DNA of 64,000 bases from Desulfoluna spongiiphila (GCF_900101345.1 NZ_FMUX01000010.1:1-64000); one strand, 5' to 3'. Positions 1 through 8,739 are shown, numbered from the stretch's first letter. The notes: generated from the sequence alone by a model not told the origin. Numbers and translations are program-made.

Positions 1-89
1 CCCGGCAGGGCCGCCGGAGGCTTCTTTAAGACCTGTTTGTTAAACTTTTCAAAAGTTTAGCCCCCGGCAGGGCCGCCGGAGGCTTCTTT
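1..89 (+). repeat. Dispersed intergenic repeat, right-end modules in tandem
   Basis: Two copies of the right terminus GGCCGCCGGAGGC lie about 60 bases apart. Between them is the AAACTTTTCAAAAGTTT hairpin module that recurs through the window. The left part of the element is cut off by the window edge. Confidence 0.75.
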
Positions 90-194
90 ACACCATACCC
101 CGTGCGTGGTATGACGGTTCTCACTGCTGAAGCAGGCCTTTGGCCCACGGGACCACCCAACAGGCAGAACCCCTTACCGCACCACGGAGCCCCC

Positions 195-950
195 ATGATG
201 TCTTCACGTCTCAACGGGTTTGGTTTCCTTGCCGGGCAACCCCACCCCGATCCGCACCGGAAAACCCTTCTTTTCATTCACGGCGCCGCACAAAACAGCC
301 TGTTCTGGAAACACCAGGTGAGCGGGCTGGCCTCGCACTTCAACACTGTGGCCCTGGATCTTCCCGGTCACCATCAGAGCAAGGGGCCCCTGTGCACAAC
401 CGTTGAAGCCATGGCCTCAGCCGTCCTGGAGTTTGTGGACGCCGCCGGACTTTCCTCGGTGGTGCCCTGCGGCCTCAGCATGGGGGGCGGCATCGTCCTT
501 CGGCTTCTCCTTGATCACCCGTCCCGGTTTCCCGAAGCGATCCTTGCCAATACCGGGGCCCGCCTCAAGGTCCTGCCCGATATCCTGGAGGCGGCTCGCA
601 CCAACTACGACGCCTACCAGAAAGCCCTCTTCCACTTTGTGGTTCCCGAACCCCATCGCACCCCGGCCCTCCAGGCTGCCCTCGGCACCGCCACAGAACC
701 CGACAATGCCCCGGCTGTTGCGGACCTTTCAGCCTGCGATAGCTTTGACGTGATGCACATGCTCACCGAAATCCAAAGCCGGGTGCTGGTGCTGGCCGCG
801 GAAAAAGATATCTCCACGCCCCTAAAGTACGGACAGCTTTTGAGCGATAAGATACCTGATGCCTCCCTTCGAATCATTCAAGGATGTGGCCATTTCTCCC
901 CCATGGAATCCCCGGAGGAGTTCAACAATCATATTTCGGCGTTTTTCTGA
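195..950 (+). CDS. Alpha/beta hydrolase
   Basis: This is a 251-residue cytoplasmic alpha/beta-hydrolase-fold protein, probably an esterase, lipase-like or C-C hydrolase; the substrate cannot be told. An HGAAQN segment near residue 30 fits the oxyanion-hole loop. The nucleophile elbow is GLSMGG, the acid is the Asp in AEKDIS, and the catalytic His is in GCGHFSPME near the C-terminus. The length is typical of the family. I chose the ATG at 195 because GGAG (186-189) sits five bases upstream; an in-frame ATG at 102 would add a low-complexity leader with no ribosome site. There is no signal peptide. The gene stands alone between a repeat and the HDOD gene. Confidence 0.85.
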   Translation: MMSSRLNGFGFLAGQPHPDPHRKTLLFIHGAAQNSLFWKHQVSGLASHFNTVALDLPGHHQSKGPLCTTVEAMASAVLEFVDAAGLSSVVPCGLSMGGGIVLRLLLDHPSRFPEAILANTGARLKVLPDILEAARTNYDAYQKALFHFVVPEPHRTPALQAALGTATEPDNAPAVADLSACDSFDVMHMLTEIQSRVLVLAAEKDISTPLKYGQLLSDKIPDASLRIIQGCGHFSPMESPEEFNNHISAFF

Positions 951-1054
951 TGACACGGCAACGGTCAGGACACCTTTCATAACGTATGGCTGAACCAGCA
1001 CGTCCCTGCCCCTGTCAACGTCGTCGTTTTTGATCACCCTGGAGTGTCGAGTCA

Positions 1055-2065
1055 ATGAAAGTCACATGCAGCGGATGCGGCAGAAGCTATAACGTGGATG
1101 ATGAAAAAATCCCCGAGGGGCGACGAATCGAAACCCCCTGTCCGGGATGCAAGACCCCCATTGTGGTGGTAAAGCGCGGAGTGGATGCGCAGTGCAAAGA
1201 AGCAGCCCACGGACTGCCCGACCACGGAGAGGCCCTCCTCAGAAAAATCGTTCGGGAATCAAGGGCCCTGCCCCCCATGCCCGAGGTCATGGGAAGAGCC
1301 ATCACCGTCCTGGCCGATGAGACCTGCGGATTCAACGAAATAGGCGAGGTGATCAAAACCGACCAGGCCCTGGCCACCCGGGTCCTTAAGATTGCCAACT
1401 CCGCGTACTACAGCCTGAGCGTTCCCGTATCCACGGTGAAGCAGGCGGCCGCCATCATGGGCTGCCAGGCCATTTCCGATCTCATCACCGTGGTCAGCAC
1501 CTCCAAGATGCTGGGGAAAAACCTTTCGGGCTACAGGCTCTCTTCACGCCAGATCTGGGAACACAGCCTGGCTTGTGCCTACACCTCCCGGCTCATTGCC
1601 GAAGCCAAGGCCCCCTCCCTTGCCAACGATGCCTTCAACGCAGGCTTGATCCACGACTCCGGCCTGCTGATGCTCGACCCCTTCATCGGCATGCTCAAGC
1701 CCGCCTTTGACGAGGCCATGAAACAGGACGGCACCACCTTCTGCGATGCGGAAAAAGAGCTCTTCGGGTTCACCCACGCAGAGGTGGCCGGTCTCTTCTT
1801 TCAGAAGTGGAACCTCCCCAAGGTCCAGACCGAAGCGATCCGCTTTCAGCACACCCCCGAGGAGGGAAACAGCCCCCTGGCCCACATCATCCACGTGGCC
1901 GATGTCATCGCCATGGGCATCATGGAGAGCCCTGACCCCACAGGCGCCCACAGCCGCACCAACCCTGTTTCGGTGCAGGAGCTGGCCCTCTCGCCCGAGG
2001 AGATGGAAGAGATCGGCGCCAGGGCCAAAGGGGCGGTGGCCTCGGTCACCCAGTCCCTGGACTGA
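1055..2065 (+). CDS. Zinc-ribbon / HDOD domain protein
   Basis: The 336-residue protein opens with an MJ0042-type zinc ribbon: CSGCGRSYNV and, about 25 residues later, CPGCKTPIVV, so two CxxC knuckles. A HDOD domain follows (about residues 65-270) with LPPMPEVMGRA, TRVLKIANSAYYS and the degenerate metal-site region HDSGLLML. HDOD proteins act in signalling, often with GGDEF, HD-GYP or chemotaxis outputs, and here no catalytic domain is fused. The zinc ribbon may bind nucleic acid or protein. It starts at an ATG after GGAGTG. The product is soluble and its partners are unknown. Confidence 0.85.
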   Translation: MKVTCSGCGRSYNVDDEKIPEGRRIETPCPGCKTPIVVVKRGVDAQCKEAAHGLPDHGEALLRKIVRESRALPPMPEVMGRAITVLADETCGFNEIGEVIKTDQALATRVLKIANSAYYSLSVPVSTVKQAAAIMGCQAISDLITVVSTSKMLGKNLSGYRLSSRQIWEHSLACAYTSRLIAEAKAPSLANDAFNAGLIHDSGLLMLDPFIGMLKPAFDEAMKQDGTTFCDAEKELFGFTHAEVAGLFFQKWNLPKVQTEAIRFQHTPEEGNSPLAHIIHVADVIAMGIMESPDPTGAHSRTNPVSVQELALSPEEMEEIGARAKGAVASVTQSLD

Positions 2066-2296
2066 CCCGCCCTCGCCCTCGGCAAAGGCAAATTCGGGCC
2101 CGTCGCCCAAAAAAATCTATCCCGCCCCCCCACAGCCCAACCCGCTGTGGGAACGGAACATTTCGCCTGCCGCAGGCACAACGCGGGGGGTTGCCCGGCC
2201 CTGCCGGTACATTTTCCAATTGACAGACCCACCCGGTTTTCCCTATGTAAAGAGCCACGCGTCACCGCAGTCCTGCTGCGGTCGCCACCCGGTTTC

Positions 2297-2372
2297 GGGG
2301 CTGTAGCTCAGCTGGGAGAGCGCATGACTGGCAGTCATGAGGTCAGGGGTTCGATCCCCCTCAGCTCCACCA
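2297..2372 (+). tRNA. tRNA-Ala (anticodon GGC)
   Basis: A 76-base cloverleaf can be folded by eye. The acceptor stem GGGGCTG pairs with CAGCTCC (one G-U), the anticodon stem CATGA pairs with TCATG around loop CTGGCAG with anticodon GGC, and the T arm AGGGGTTCGATCCCCCT is canonical. CCA is encoded at 2370-2372. It reads GCC alanine codons, which are frequent in this GC-rich sequence. Confidence 0.97.
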
Positions 2373-2382
2373 AATATAAAAA

Positions 2383-2415
2383 AGCCTGCTGATAACATAT
2401 CAGCAGGCTTTTTTT
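2383..2415 (+). terminator. Rho-independent terminator of tRNA-Ala
   Basis: A 12-bp perfect stem (AGCCTGCTGATA / TATCAGCAGGCT) with a three-base loop is followed by a run of T, eleven bases after the tRNA CCA end. Confidence 0.95.
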
Positions 2416-2434
2416 GTCTTGTACCGATTCAAAT

Positions 2435-2714
2435 TGCCTCCGGCGGCCCTGCCGGGGGCCAAACGTTTAAAAAGTTTCACAAACAGCTTTTAAGCAAGCC
2501 TTTCCAGGATCCGCCGAAACAATGTCGCCTTTTTCCATTAGGAAAGTTTTTTGCGGAGCTTTTTTTTAAAAAAAGCGACCCGCCGGAGGCAAGCTGAACA
2601 GTCACCATCCCCATTGCATTTCATTTTAAAGGGGACTGTGATTTGACCCGAGGAACGAGGGGCAAATCACAGTCGCAACCCGCTTTCAAGGTGGCACACC
2701 CTGCCGCCGGAGGC
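2435..2714 (-). repeat. Dispersed intergenic repeat, two adjoining elements
   Basis: The first element (2435-2592) starts GCCTCCGGCGG and ends CCGCCGGAGGC. It contains the AAGTTT hairpin and the GGAAAGTTTTTTGCGGAGC / AAAAAGCGACC module. The second (about 2636-2714) carries the GAGGAACGAGGGG and TTTCAAGGTGGCACACC modules and again ends GCCGCCGGAGGC. Both are in reverse orientation relative to the copy at 12619. This fills the gap between the tRNA terminator and the efflux operon. Confidence 0.85.
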
Positions 2715-2720
2715 TGGTTT

Positions 2721-3869
2721 TTATTCCCTGCCTTTTTTGTAAAACACCCAGGTCGCGGTGATAAAATAGACCAGGGTCAGACCGAGCAGAATCGTTACAT
2801 CCCCAGCCACATCCCCCAGACCGGCCCCCATGGTGGAAACCCTTAAAAAACCATCGATACCCGCAGTGCTTGGGATCACGAGAGAAGCAGCCCTCAGCCA
2901 GGCCGGAAGGGCCTCCACCGGCCAGGAGATGCCGGAGAGAAAAATCGCCGGCATGGAGGTGCCGATGAGCACAAACAGGCTGGTCTCCCGGTGGGGAAAA
3001 AGCACGGACAGGGTCAGGGCAAAGAGGATGACGGCGGCCAGGAACAGGGCCATCATCAGGGCCATCTCAAAAACGGCACCCCGCTCCACAAAATCGTAGA
3101 ACCGGTGCAACACCCCGAAATAGGCCAGGGCGTGGATGCTGTAGAGGAGCAGATAGGCCGCAAGCTTTGCCGACACCATGGATACCGCCCCGAAGAGGCC
3201 CGGGCCTGCTGAAAACCAGGCGCTGTCCCCGGCCTCAGACCGCGCCCCGGCCACCATCCCCACCCCCATGAGCAGGGTCTGTTGAAGGATCAGGGCAAAC
3301 ACCAGGGGCACCACATAGGTGCCGTACCCCCCTGCGGGGTTGAAGAGCTGAACAATCTGCAGGGGAAGGGGATCCATGGCGGCAAAGGCCGCCTCCCCAC
3401 CCAGACCCGCCGCCCTCAGTCGCTTGATCTCAATGCCTGCCGAAAGGGTTTTGGAAGCGGTCAAAAGCCCCGTGGCCACCTGCCGATAGGTAAAAAAACT
3501 CAAGGCCTCGCTCCATACGCCCACCTCGGCCTTTTCTCCTTTAAGGACCTTGCCCTGGAACCCTTCGGGTACGAGAAGGATGCCCTGGACCTCTCCGGCA
3601 CTGCACAGCGCCTTGGCCTCGGCAAGGGTGGCGGTCCGCCGGGCCACCCGCACCCTGTCCCCTGCACCTGCCATGCGGATCAACTGCCGGGAGAGGCTGG
3701 AGTGGTCCAGGTCCACCACGGCCACCGGCACATGGGTCTGCACCTCCGGCGAGTAGGGATACGGATAAAAAAACGCGTAGAGCGCCACTGAGCCCAGCAG
3801 CAGCAAGCGGGTAGACGAGTCCCTCAACGTAAGGCTCAGCTCGTCTGCAATCAATCGAAACCAGTTCAT
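2721..3869 (-). CDS. ABC-2 type transporter permease (second of pair)
   Basis: The 382-residue inner-membrane permease is of the YhhJ/YbhR type. One N-terminal transmembrane helix (around residues 20-38) is followed by a large periplasmic domain beginning VPVAVVDLDHSSLSRQLIR, then five or six C-terminal helices, with GTSMPAIFLSGISWPVEALP typical of ABC-2 exporters. It overlaps the upstream paralogue by four bases, so the two are probably translationally coupled and form a heterodimer. It is the last gene of the operon TetR-TolC-HlyD-ABC2-ABC2. No ATP-binding subunit is encoded here, so the ATPase must come from elsewhere. Likely export of a drug or other small hydrophobic molecule. Confidence 0.88.
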   Translation of the reverse strand: MNWFRLIADELSLTLRDSSTRLLLLGSVALYAFFYPYPYSPEVQTHVPVAVVDLDHSSLSRQLIRMAGAGDRVRVARRTATLAEAKALCSAGEVQGILLVPEGFQGKVLKGEKAEVGVWSEALSFFTYRQVATGLLTASKTLSAGIEIKRLRAAGLGGEAAFAAMDPLPLQIVQLFNPAGGYGTYVVPLVFALILQQTLLMGVGMVAGARSEAGDSAWFSAGPGLFGAVSMVSAKLAAYLLLYSIHALAYFGVLHRFYDFVERGAVFEMALMMALFLAAVILFALTLSVLFPHRETSLFVLIGTSMPAIFLSGISWPVEALPAWLRAASLVIPSTAGIDGFLRVSTMGAGLGDVAGDVTILLGLTLVYFITATWVFYKKGRE

Positions 3870-5056
3870 GCCATCCCTCCTGCGCTGCCCGGCACCGGCT
3901 CACCTACGGCCAGCCTTCGAATAAGCCTGGCCCAGGCCGGGGCCCCGCACACCAGCCCGATGGCCACAAGGGCCCCCAGGGTATTCACGGAGCCTCCGGG
4001 GTCAAGTCCCTTTAAGGCCTGCTCGTTGATCAACCGCACCATGTGGGTCAAGGGCAGCGTGGCATGCCAGATCCGTGCGGCAAGGGGCATGGCCGCCGCG
4101 GGAAACGTGACCCCTGCAAAGACAAAGGCCGACCCCGCGTAAAGACTCATCATGCTCACCGCCTTGGCCAGCTCCCCGGTAAAGGCCACCAGAAAAAGGG
4201 CGGCTGCCTGACAGGCCGCAACAAAAAGAAAGGTGCCTCCCATGAGCGTTGCCACGCCATGGGGGCGAGGAAGTTCCATGGCCCCGAAAAAAAAGGCCAG
4301 CATGGCCCAGCACACCAGGGTAAACCAGAGCGTCAGGGGCAAGAGCTTCCCGAAGAGGGCCAGGTGAACCCGCCCTTGGGCCGCCCGGAGCCATCCGGGC
4401 ACCGTTTCCCTCTTCATCTCTTTTCCCACGCTCCAGACCGTGGCGCTCATGATAAAAATTTTCATGAGAAAGGGGCAGATGGAGGCATACAGGTACCACC
4501 GGTAATCAAGGTTGGGGTTGTATAGAATCCGGGACGCGACATGGATGCCCGAAAGACGCTCCCTGGCCCGGGTCTCGGGCATCCCCTTTGCCAGGTTCAC
4601 CTTCAGCTTCACTCCGGCAGACACCCCGGAAAAAACGTTCAGCATGGCCCGCTTGATCACCCCGGCGGGCAGCATGATCTGGTTGTTGATATAAAACCGC
4701 GATGCCGGAGCCCTGCCGGACAGCACCTCCCGTTCCATCCCCTCGGAGAGCACCAAAAGGCCGTAGGCCCTGCCGGAGAGTACCGCCCGACGCCCCTCCC
4801 CCAGGTCCTCCACCGAAAACAGGGCCATGGAAGAGCTGGCATCTGCCATGCGGATGATGGACCGGGAGAGGGCGGTCCTGTCCATGTCGCACACGGCCAC
4901 CGGCAGGTTTTCCGGGCTCCCCTGCTGGAACATGGCGGTAAACAGGCCAAAGGCGGCAAGGGGGAACACCACCATCAGCAGGCGAAACAGCCTGTCGGAC
5001 AAAAAGGCCCGCCACTCCCGGCCCACCACCTTTGCAACACGCTTTGCGGCATCCAT
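3866..5056 (-). CDS. ABC-2 type transporter permease (first of pair)
   Basis: The 396-residue permease has the same architecture as its downstream neighbour: an N-terminal helix (LFRLLMVVFPLAAFGLFTA), a periplasmic domain starting LPVAVCDMDRTALSRSIIRM, and a C-terminal membrane bundle. The shared VAV(V/C)DxDxxxLSRxxIRMA motif shows the two are paralogues. It lies one base after the HlyD stop codon and overlaps the next gene by four bases. The predicted role is the transmembrane part of a tripartite TolC-dependent exporter. Confidence 0.88.
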   Translation of the reverse strand: MDAAKRVAKVVGREWRAFLSDRLFRLLMVVFPLAAFGLFTAMFQQGSPENLPVAVCDMDRTALSRSIIRMADASSSMALFSVEDLGEGRRAVLSGRAYGLLVLSEGMEREVLSGRAPASRFYINNQIMLPAGVIKRAMLNVFSGVSAGVKLKVNLAKGMPETRARERLSGIHVASRILYNPNLDYRWYLYASICPFLMKIFIMSATVWSVGKEMKRETVPGWLRAAQGRVHLALFGKLLPLTLWFTLVCWAMLAFFFGAMELPRPHGVATLMGGTFLFVAACQAAALFLVAFTGELAKAVSMMSLYAGSAFVFAGVTFPAAAMPLAARIWHATLPLTHMVRLINEQALKGLDPGGSVNTLGALVAIGLVCGAPAWARLIRRLAVGEPVPGSAGGMA

Positions 5057-5057
5057 A

Positions 5058-6044
5058 TCAGCTGCCCATGTCCCAGGTCACCACGGCGCTCATGCCGGGA
5101 CGCAAGCCGTCGATTGCCCCCTCGGGGACGGCACGCACCTCAAAGGTCTTCATGTCGAAATCACCGGTGGCCTTGGTGGCGTGCCAGGTGGCAAAGGCTC
5201 CAAGGGCTGCGATGTGATTCACCCGAAGGGCCACCTCCCGGTTTCCCAGGGCGGGGATCTCCGCGTGGAGGACGCTCCCCATGCGGATGCCGGCCAGGAG
5301 GTCTTCCCTCAGGTTAAAGGTGACCCACACATCGGAAAGATCCACCAGGGTCACCACCGGGCACCCGGTGGCGGCCAGCTCACCGGGGTCCACCACGATG
5401 TCGGATACCTCGGCGGACCGGGGTGCCTGGAGCCGGGTCTCCTGCTCAAAGGCCGTCACTTCGGCAAGGGCACCTGCGGCCTTGTTCACCAGGGCCCGGG
5501 CCGCCTCCTTGTCCTCTTGACGAGCCCCCTTTTCCGCCATCTCATACGCGGCGCGGGCCGCCTCGGCACTCTGGCGGGCCGCCTCCATACGCGCCACGGC
5601 TTCGTCGAGTTTCTGGGCAGGCAGCACCCCGTCCGCATGCAATGTCTTGACCCGTGTGTGGGTCTTCCGGGCCAGTTCCAGCCCGGCTTTTGCCTTGTTC
5701 CAGAGATTTCGCGCCGCCCGGATCTCCTCTTCCCGAGCCCCGAAGTTGGCCTTGTCCAGTTGGGCCGTGGCCCCTTCCACCGCCGCTTCAGCCTGACTGA
5801 GCTTGGCACGGATCTCGGGGCTGTCCAGCACAAACAGGAGCTGCCCTTTTTCCACCTGCTCTCCCCGGGAAACCAGCACCTCGGAGACCCGGCCGGGCAC
5901 CTTGGAGGCCACATCGATCCGGGTGGCGTCCACCTCCCCCTGCACCACCAGGGGGGCGGGCTTCATGGCCAAAAGAAAGGCGGAAGAGCAGGCGATGCCG
6001 AGCCCCACCAGAACCATCATCACGGTTGTGTATTGTTTCTTCAT
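5058..6044 (-). CDS. HlyD-family periplasmic adaptor (membrane fusion protein)
   Basis: The 328-residue adaptor is anchored by one N-terminal helix (VMMVLVGLGIACSSAFLLA). The biotinyl-lipoyl halves are VQGEVDATRIDVASKVPGRVSEVLVS and LQAPRSAEVSDIVV, separated by a long Ala/Glu-rich coiled coil (about residues 75-200). A beta-barrel domain follows. It would connect the ABC-2 permeases to the TolC-like channel. The start codon follows AGGAGGTGA at good spacing and overlaps the TolC stop by one base. Confidence 0.92.
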   Translation of the reverse strand: MKKQYTTVMMVLVGLGIACSSAFLLAMKPAPLVVQGEVDATRIDVASKVPGRVSEVLVSRGEQVEKGQLLFVLDSPEIRAKLSQAEAAVEGATAQLDKANFGAREEEIRAARNLWNKAKAGLELARKTHTRVKTLHADGVLPAQKLDEAVARMEAARQSAEAARAAYEMAEKGARQEDKEAARALVNKAAGALAEVTAFEQETRLQAPRSAEVSDIVVDPGELAATGCPVVTLVDLSDVWVTFNLREDLLAGIRMGSVLHAEIPALGNREVALRVNHIAALGAFATWHATKATGDFDMKTFEVRAVPEGAIDGLRPGMSAVVTWDMGS

Positions 6045-7474
6045 CAGAAGGTCACCTCCTGTTCCTTGTCGTTGCGATACGTGTGAAAAGCCGTGGCCAG
6101 CCCCGCCGTCTCCAGAAGCCGGGCAAGGGCCACGTCGTAACCATAGACAGCCTGCAGTTGCTCGATCTCCACCCCGGACAGGGTAAGCCGGGCATCCACC
6201 ACATCCAGCGAGGTGGCATAGCCCTCCTCAAAGGCCCGGGTCTGGACCCGCACCGCCTCCTCGGCCAGAGCGCGGGAGGTTTTCAGCGCATCGTGCTGCT
6301 CCAACTGCGCCACCACCTCGTGGTAGAGCTTCTCCGTCAGGGTTGCGATGTCTTTTTTCGCCTGGGCGGATATGTGCGCCACCTGTGATGTCCGCACACG
6401 GGCCGATCGAAGGCGGTTCACCGACGAGAAGCCTTCAAAAAGAGACATCTCCATGCCCACGCCCGCCGCCCACTCGGGCTCAAGCATGGTGAGATCGTCG
6501 GTCACCAGCTCCTGCCGGGCAAAAAGATAGACCTTGGGAAGGAGGGTCCCCTTCTCCGCTTTGACACCGGCCCTTGCCTGCACCCCTTTTTCATCGATTT
6601 GCTGCAACATGGGGTTCAAGCGCAGGGCCGCAGAGACAAAATAATCCATGGGCTCAATGTCCCGGGTCAGAAACAGGGGGGAGACAGGGTGAATCGTCCC
6701 ATGGACGCCCTCTTCCCCGGCCAGCAGGTTGACAAGGGCCGTCTCGGCGATGGCCTGGTCCCGCACGGACCGCTTCAGCAGGCGATCGGCTTCAGCCCGG
6801 GCCACCTCCGCATGGAGACGCTCCGAACGGGAGATCATCCCCTGGGCCTCCAGCTGCCTGGCCTCCGACACATGCTGCTCCATGCCTTCCAAATAGGAGG
6901 CCCGAACCTCCACCACTTTTTTGGCAAACCGAAGGCCGTAGTACCGCGTCACCATGTCCCGCATCAACCGGTTTCCCGTTGCCCGGAGCTGGGCCCCGGC
7001 TTCCTGCACCCTGGAGGAGGCCGCCTGGTTGGCCGCCTGGATCCGCCCCCCCGCATACAGGGGCAACGAGGCGGTGATGCGCCCTTTGACGAAGGTGTCG
7101 TTCTGGACCGGCATGGTGAACGCAGGCACATAGGCCAGTCGGGGATCCCCGGGGCTTCCCGTGATAGGATTCGGCCCGTGGAGAAAGCTCATGGCGTCAT
7201 GAATACCTGACAAATCGATCTCAATGGGTTCATCGATGCGCGTCCAGCGCATGGTGGCCGCCACCGTGGGCAGGTGAAGCCCGAAGGCCGCCTCCTTTTC
7301 ATACTCTTTGGCCGCCTTGGCCTCCCGGGCCGCGGCCAGGGTGTCGTTGCCCGCCTCCATGCTGGAGAGGGCCTCATCCAGGGTGAGCTCGCCCGCCGTG
7401 CCGACCGCCGTCCAGAGAAACGCCACAGATAAAAGCACCAGCCATGCCCCTGCAAAACGTCGCTGCCAGTCCAT
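6044..7474 (-). CDS. TolC-family outer membrane efflux protein
   Basis: The roughly 476-residue protein has an N-terminal signal sequence ending near TAVGTAGELTL and two repeats of the outer-membrane efflux protein domain. These are rich in long Ala/Glu/Arg helices, as expected for the trimeric channel tunnel. Either GTG at 7477 or ATG at 7474 could start it; the ATG overlaps the TetR stop as TGATG and is preferred. It is co-directional with and upstream of HlyD, giving a self-contained outer-membrane exit duct for the ABC-2 pair. Confidence 0.9.
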   Translation of the reverse strand: MDWQRRFAGAWLVLLSVAFLWTAVGTAGELTLDEALSSMEAGNDTLAAAREAKAAKEYEKEAAFGLHLPTVAATMRWTRIDEPIEIDLSGIHDAMSFLHGPNPITGSPGDPRLAYVPAFTMPVQNDTFVKGRITASLPLYAGGRIQAANQAASSRVQEAGAQLRATGNRLMRDMVTRYYGLRFAKKVVEVRASYLEGMEQHVSEARQLEAQGMISRSERLHAEVARAEADRLLKRSVRDQAIAETALVNLLAGEEGVHGTIHPVSPLFLTRDIEPMDYFVSAALRLNPMLQQIDEKGVQARAGVKAEKGTLLPKVYLFARQELVTDDLTMLEPEWAAGVGMEMSLFEGFSSVNRLRSARVRTSQVAHISAQAKKDIATLTEKLYHEVVAQLEQHDALKTSRALAEEAVRVQTRAFEEGYATSLDVVDARLTLSGVEIEQLQAVYGYDVALARLLETAGLATAFHTYRNDKEQEVTF

Positions 7475-8079
7475 CACACCAGCACCCCCCGTCGAATGAT
7501 GGCCTTGATATGGGTGCGCAGGGTGGCCCAGTCATTCTCCTGGTCACTCGTCACCCGTTCGTACAGGGACTTGCGGATCCCCCCGAGGATGAAATCACAG
7601 ATCACCGACCCGGGGAGATGGGGGTTCATCACCCCTTCGGCCTGGCCTTCCGTCAAAATGGAGAGGAAAGCCCCCTGGAATTCGGTGTAGTGACGGGAAA
7701 AGCTCACCTCTTTGTTTTTCATAAAGTTGTTGAACTCATTTGCAAAGACGATGATCAGGTGCCTGTCGCCGGTCAGCACGTCAAAGATCAGGTCGATGGC
7801 GGCCTCCAGCTTCTCCCCGGGACCAAGGTCCTCCCGCTCTGCCAGGGGCATCAACCCGGCCCAGTCCTTTTTCCAGAGCACTTCGAAAATCCGATCCAGG
7901 ATATGGTCCTTGTCACTGTAATAGGTGTAGAGGCTTCCCGCACTCACCCCGGCCACTTCGGCTATCTTGGCCATCTTGGCCTTGTGAAAACCGTACTCGC
8001 TGATCACCTGAATGGCCGCCTTGTGAATGGCCTGCTCTTTGTCAACGCTGACTGCCACGTCTCTGTCCTCCCGATACAT
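7474..8079 (-). CDS. TetR-family transcriptional regulator, first gene of the efflux operon
   Basis: The 201-residue regulator has an N-terminal helix-turn-helix (AAIQVISEYGFHKAKMAKIAEVAGVSAGSLYTYYSDKDHIL) and a variable ligand-binding C-terminus. I place the start at the ATG at 8079. Extending upstream to a TTG at 8151 would put the start inside a perfect operator-like palindrome. It is the promoter-proximal gene of the efflux operon and probably autorepresses it through the sites at 8136-8151 and 8322-8339. The effector is unknown. Confidence 0.88.
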   Translation of the reverse strand: MYREDRDVAVSVDKEQAIHKAAIQVISEYGFHKAKMAKIAEVAGVSAGSLYTYYSDKDHILDRIFEVLWKKDWAGLMPLAEREDLGPGEKLEAAIDLIFDVLTGDRHLIIVFANEFNNFMKNKEVSFSRHYTEFQGAFLSILTEGQAEGVMNPHLPGSVICDFILGGIRKSLYERVTSDQENDWATLRTHIKAIIRRGVLV

Positions 8080-8107
8080 GGGGCCGGTTCCCGGCGGCCC
8101 TGAAGAT

Positions 8108-8130
8108 GGCCCGCAATAATGCTGCGGGCC
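8108..8130 (-). promoter_or_regulatory. 8-bp hairpin in the TetR leader
   Basis: GGCCCGCA and TGCGGGCC pair perfectly around a seven-base loop, 29-51 bases upstream of the TetR start. It lies between the proximal operator and the coding region, so it would be in the mRNA leader. It could be an extra binding site or a leader structure; no T-run follows. Confidence 0.45.
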
Positions 8131-8135
8131 CTGTT

Positions 8136-8151
8136 TTGAACCGTGGTTCAA
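8136..8151. promoter_or_regulatory. Putative TetR operator, proximal site
   Basis: TTGAACCGTGGTTCAA is a perfect palindrome with 7-bp arms around GT. Its near copy lies at 8322-8339. Position just upstream of the TetR start suggests autoregulation. Confidence 0.7.
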
Positions 8152-8321
8152 TATCTGATTATTGCATCCCCGATTCGATCTCTATAGCCGGTGCATCCGC
8201 TCAGCCGGACGCCCCTTCAAAAACGATTTTTTATCGAACAATTGTTAGTTTGTGGAGTCAATAGCCACTGCCTGCCCACACCGGCCGGGACGTATCGCCA
8301 GCCCTGCTTGCAATATTGAAT

Positions 8322-8339
8322 ATTGAACCACGATTCAAT
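8322..8339. promoter_or_regulatory. Putative TetR operator, distal site
   Basis: ATTGAACCACGATTCAAT has arms matching at 7 of 9 positions. Read on the minus strand, its core differs from the site at 8136-8151 by one base in 16. The 186-base separation suits either looping or a second promoter. Confidence 0.65.
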
Positions 8340-8523
8340 CTAAGGCTGCCCAGAGATGCTGTAAAGGGGCGAACGCCGTTTTTTTTCTGGATATCGAATC
8401 CCCGATCCGATAGGCTCCCCCATGGATTCCCTGTTGGGGAACCATTTTGTAATCCATCGGCCTGTGGTATGATGAATCAACCCTTTACCGAAGCGCCACA
8501 CCCCCTCTCCTTAGTTGCGGAAG

Positions 8524-8673
8524 GGGCGAAACCCGTAGGTTTCACCCAACACTGGTGCGCCTGATTCAGATGCGGTCTCTCGAATGCCGGTGCCCGAAAT
8601 GCCTCAAGGGCACCTTAGCGGCTTTGCTGCCGCGCGTGACCGTACCCTGCGGAGAAGCGACATACCCCGCTTC
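8524..8673 (+). promoter_or_regulatory. Hairpin-rich leader upstream of the HD-GYP gene
   Basis: Four successive hairpins are visible. 8524-8547 has GAAACC/GGTTTC extended by GGG/CCC. 8589-8614 has GGTGCCC/GGGCACC. 8618-8633 has GCGGC/GCCGC. 8654-8673 has GAAGCG/CGCTTC. The last ends 66 bases before the start codon. The region has no convincing coding frame. I do not recognise a known riboswitch class. Confidence 0.4.
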
Positions 8674-8739
8674 AGGCTTTCCTAGGCCATCACCGCCATC
8701 CGCCGCGCGACAATCCTGAGGCCTTTTAAGGAACGCACC

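Noticed and set aside
8080-8151. Longer TetR protein starting at TTG 8151
   Set aside because: The start would lie in a perfect operator palindrome and the added residues have no domain; ATG 8079 gives the usual length.
8316-8564. 82-codon open frame upstream of the HD-GYP gene
   Set aside because: It starts inside the distal TetR operator, lacks a ribosome site and protein-like features, and overlaps the hairpin leader.
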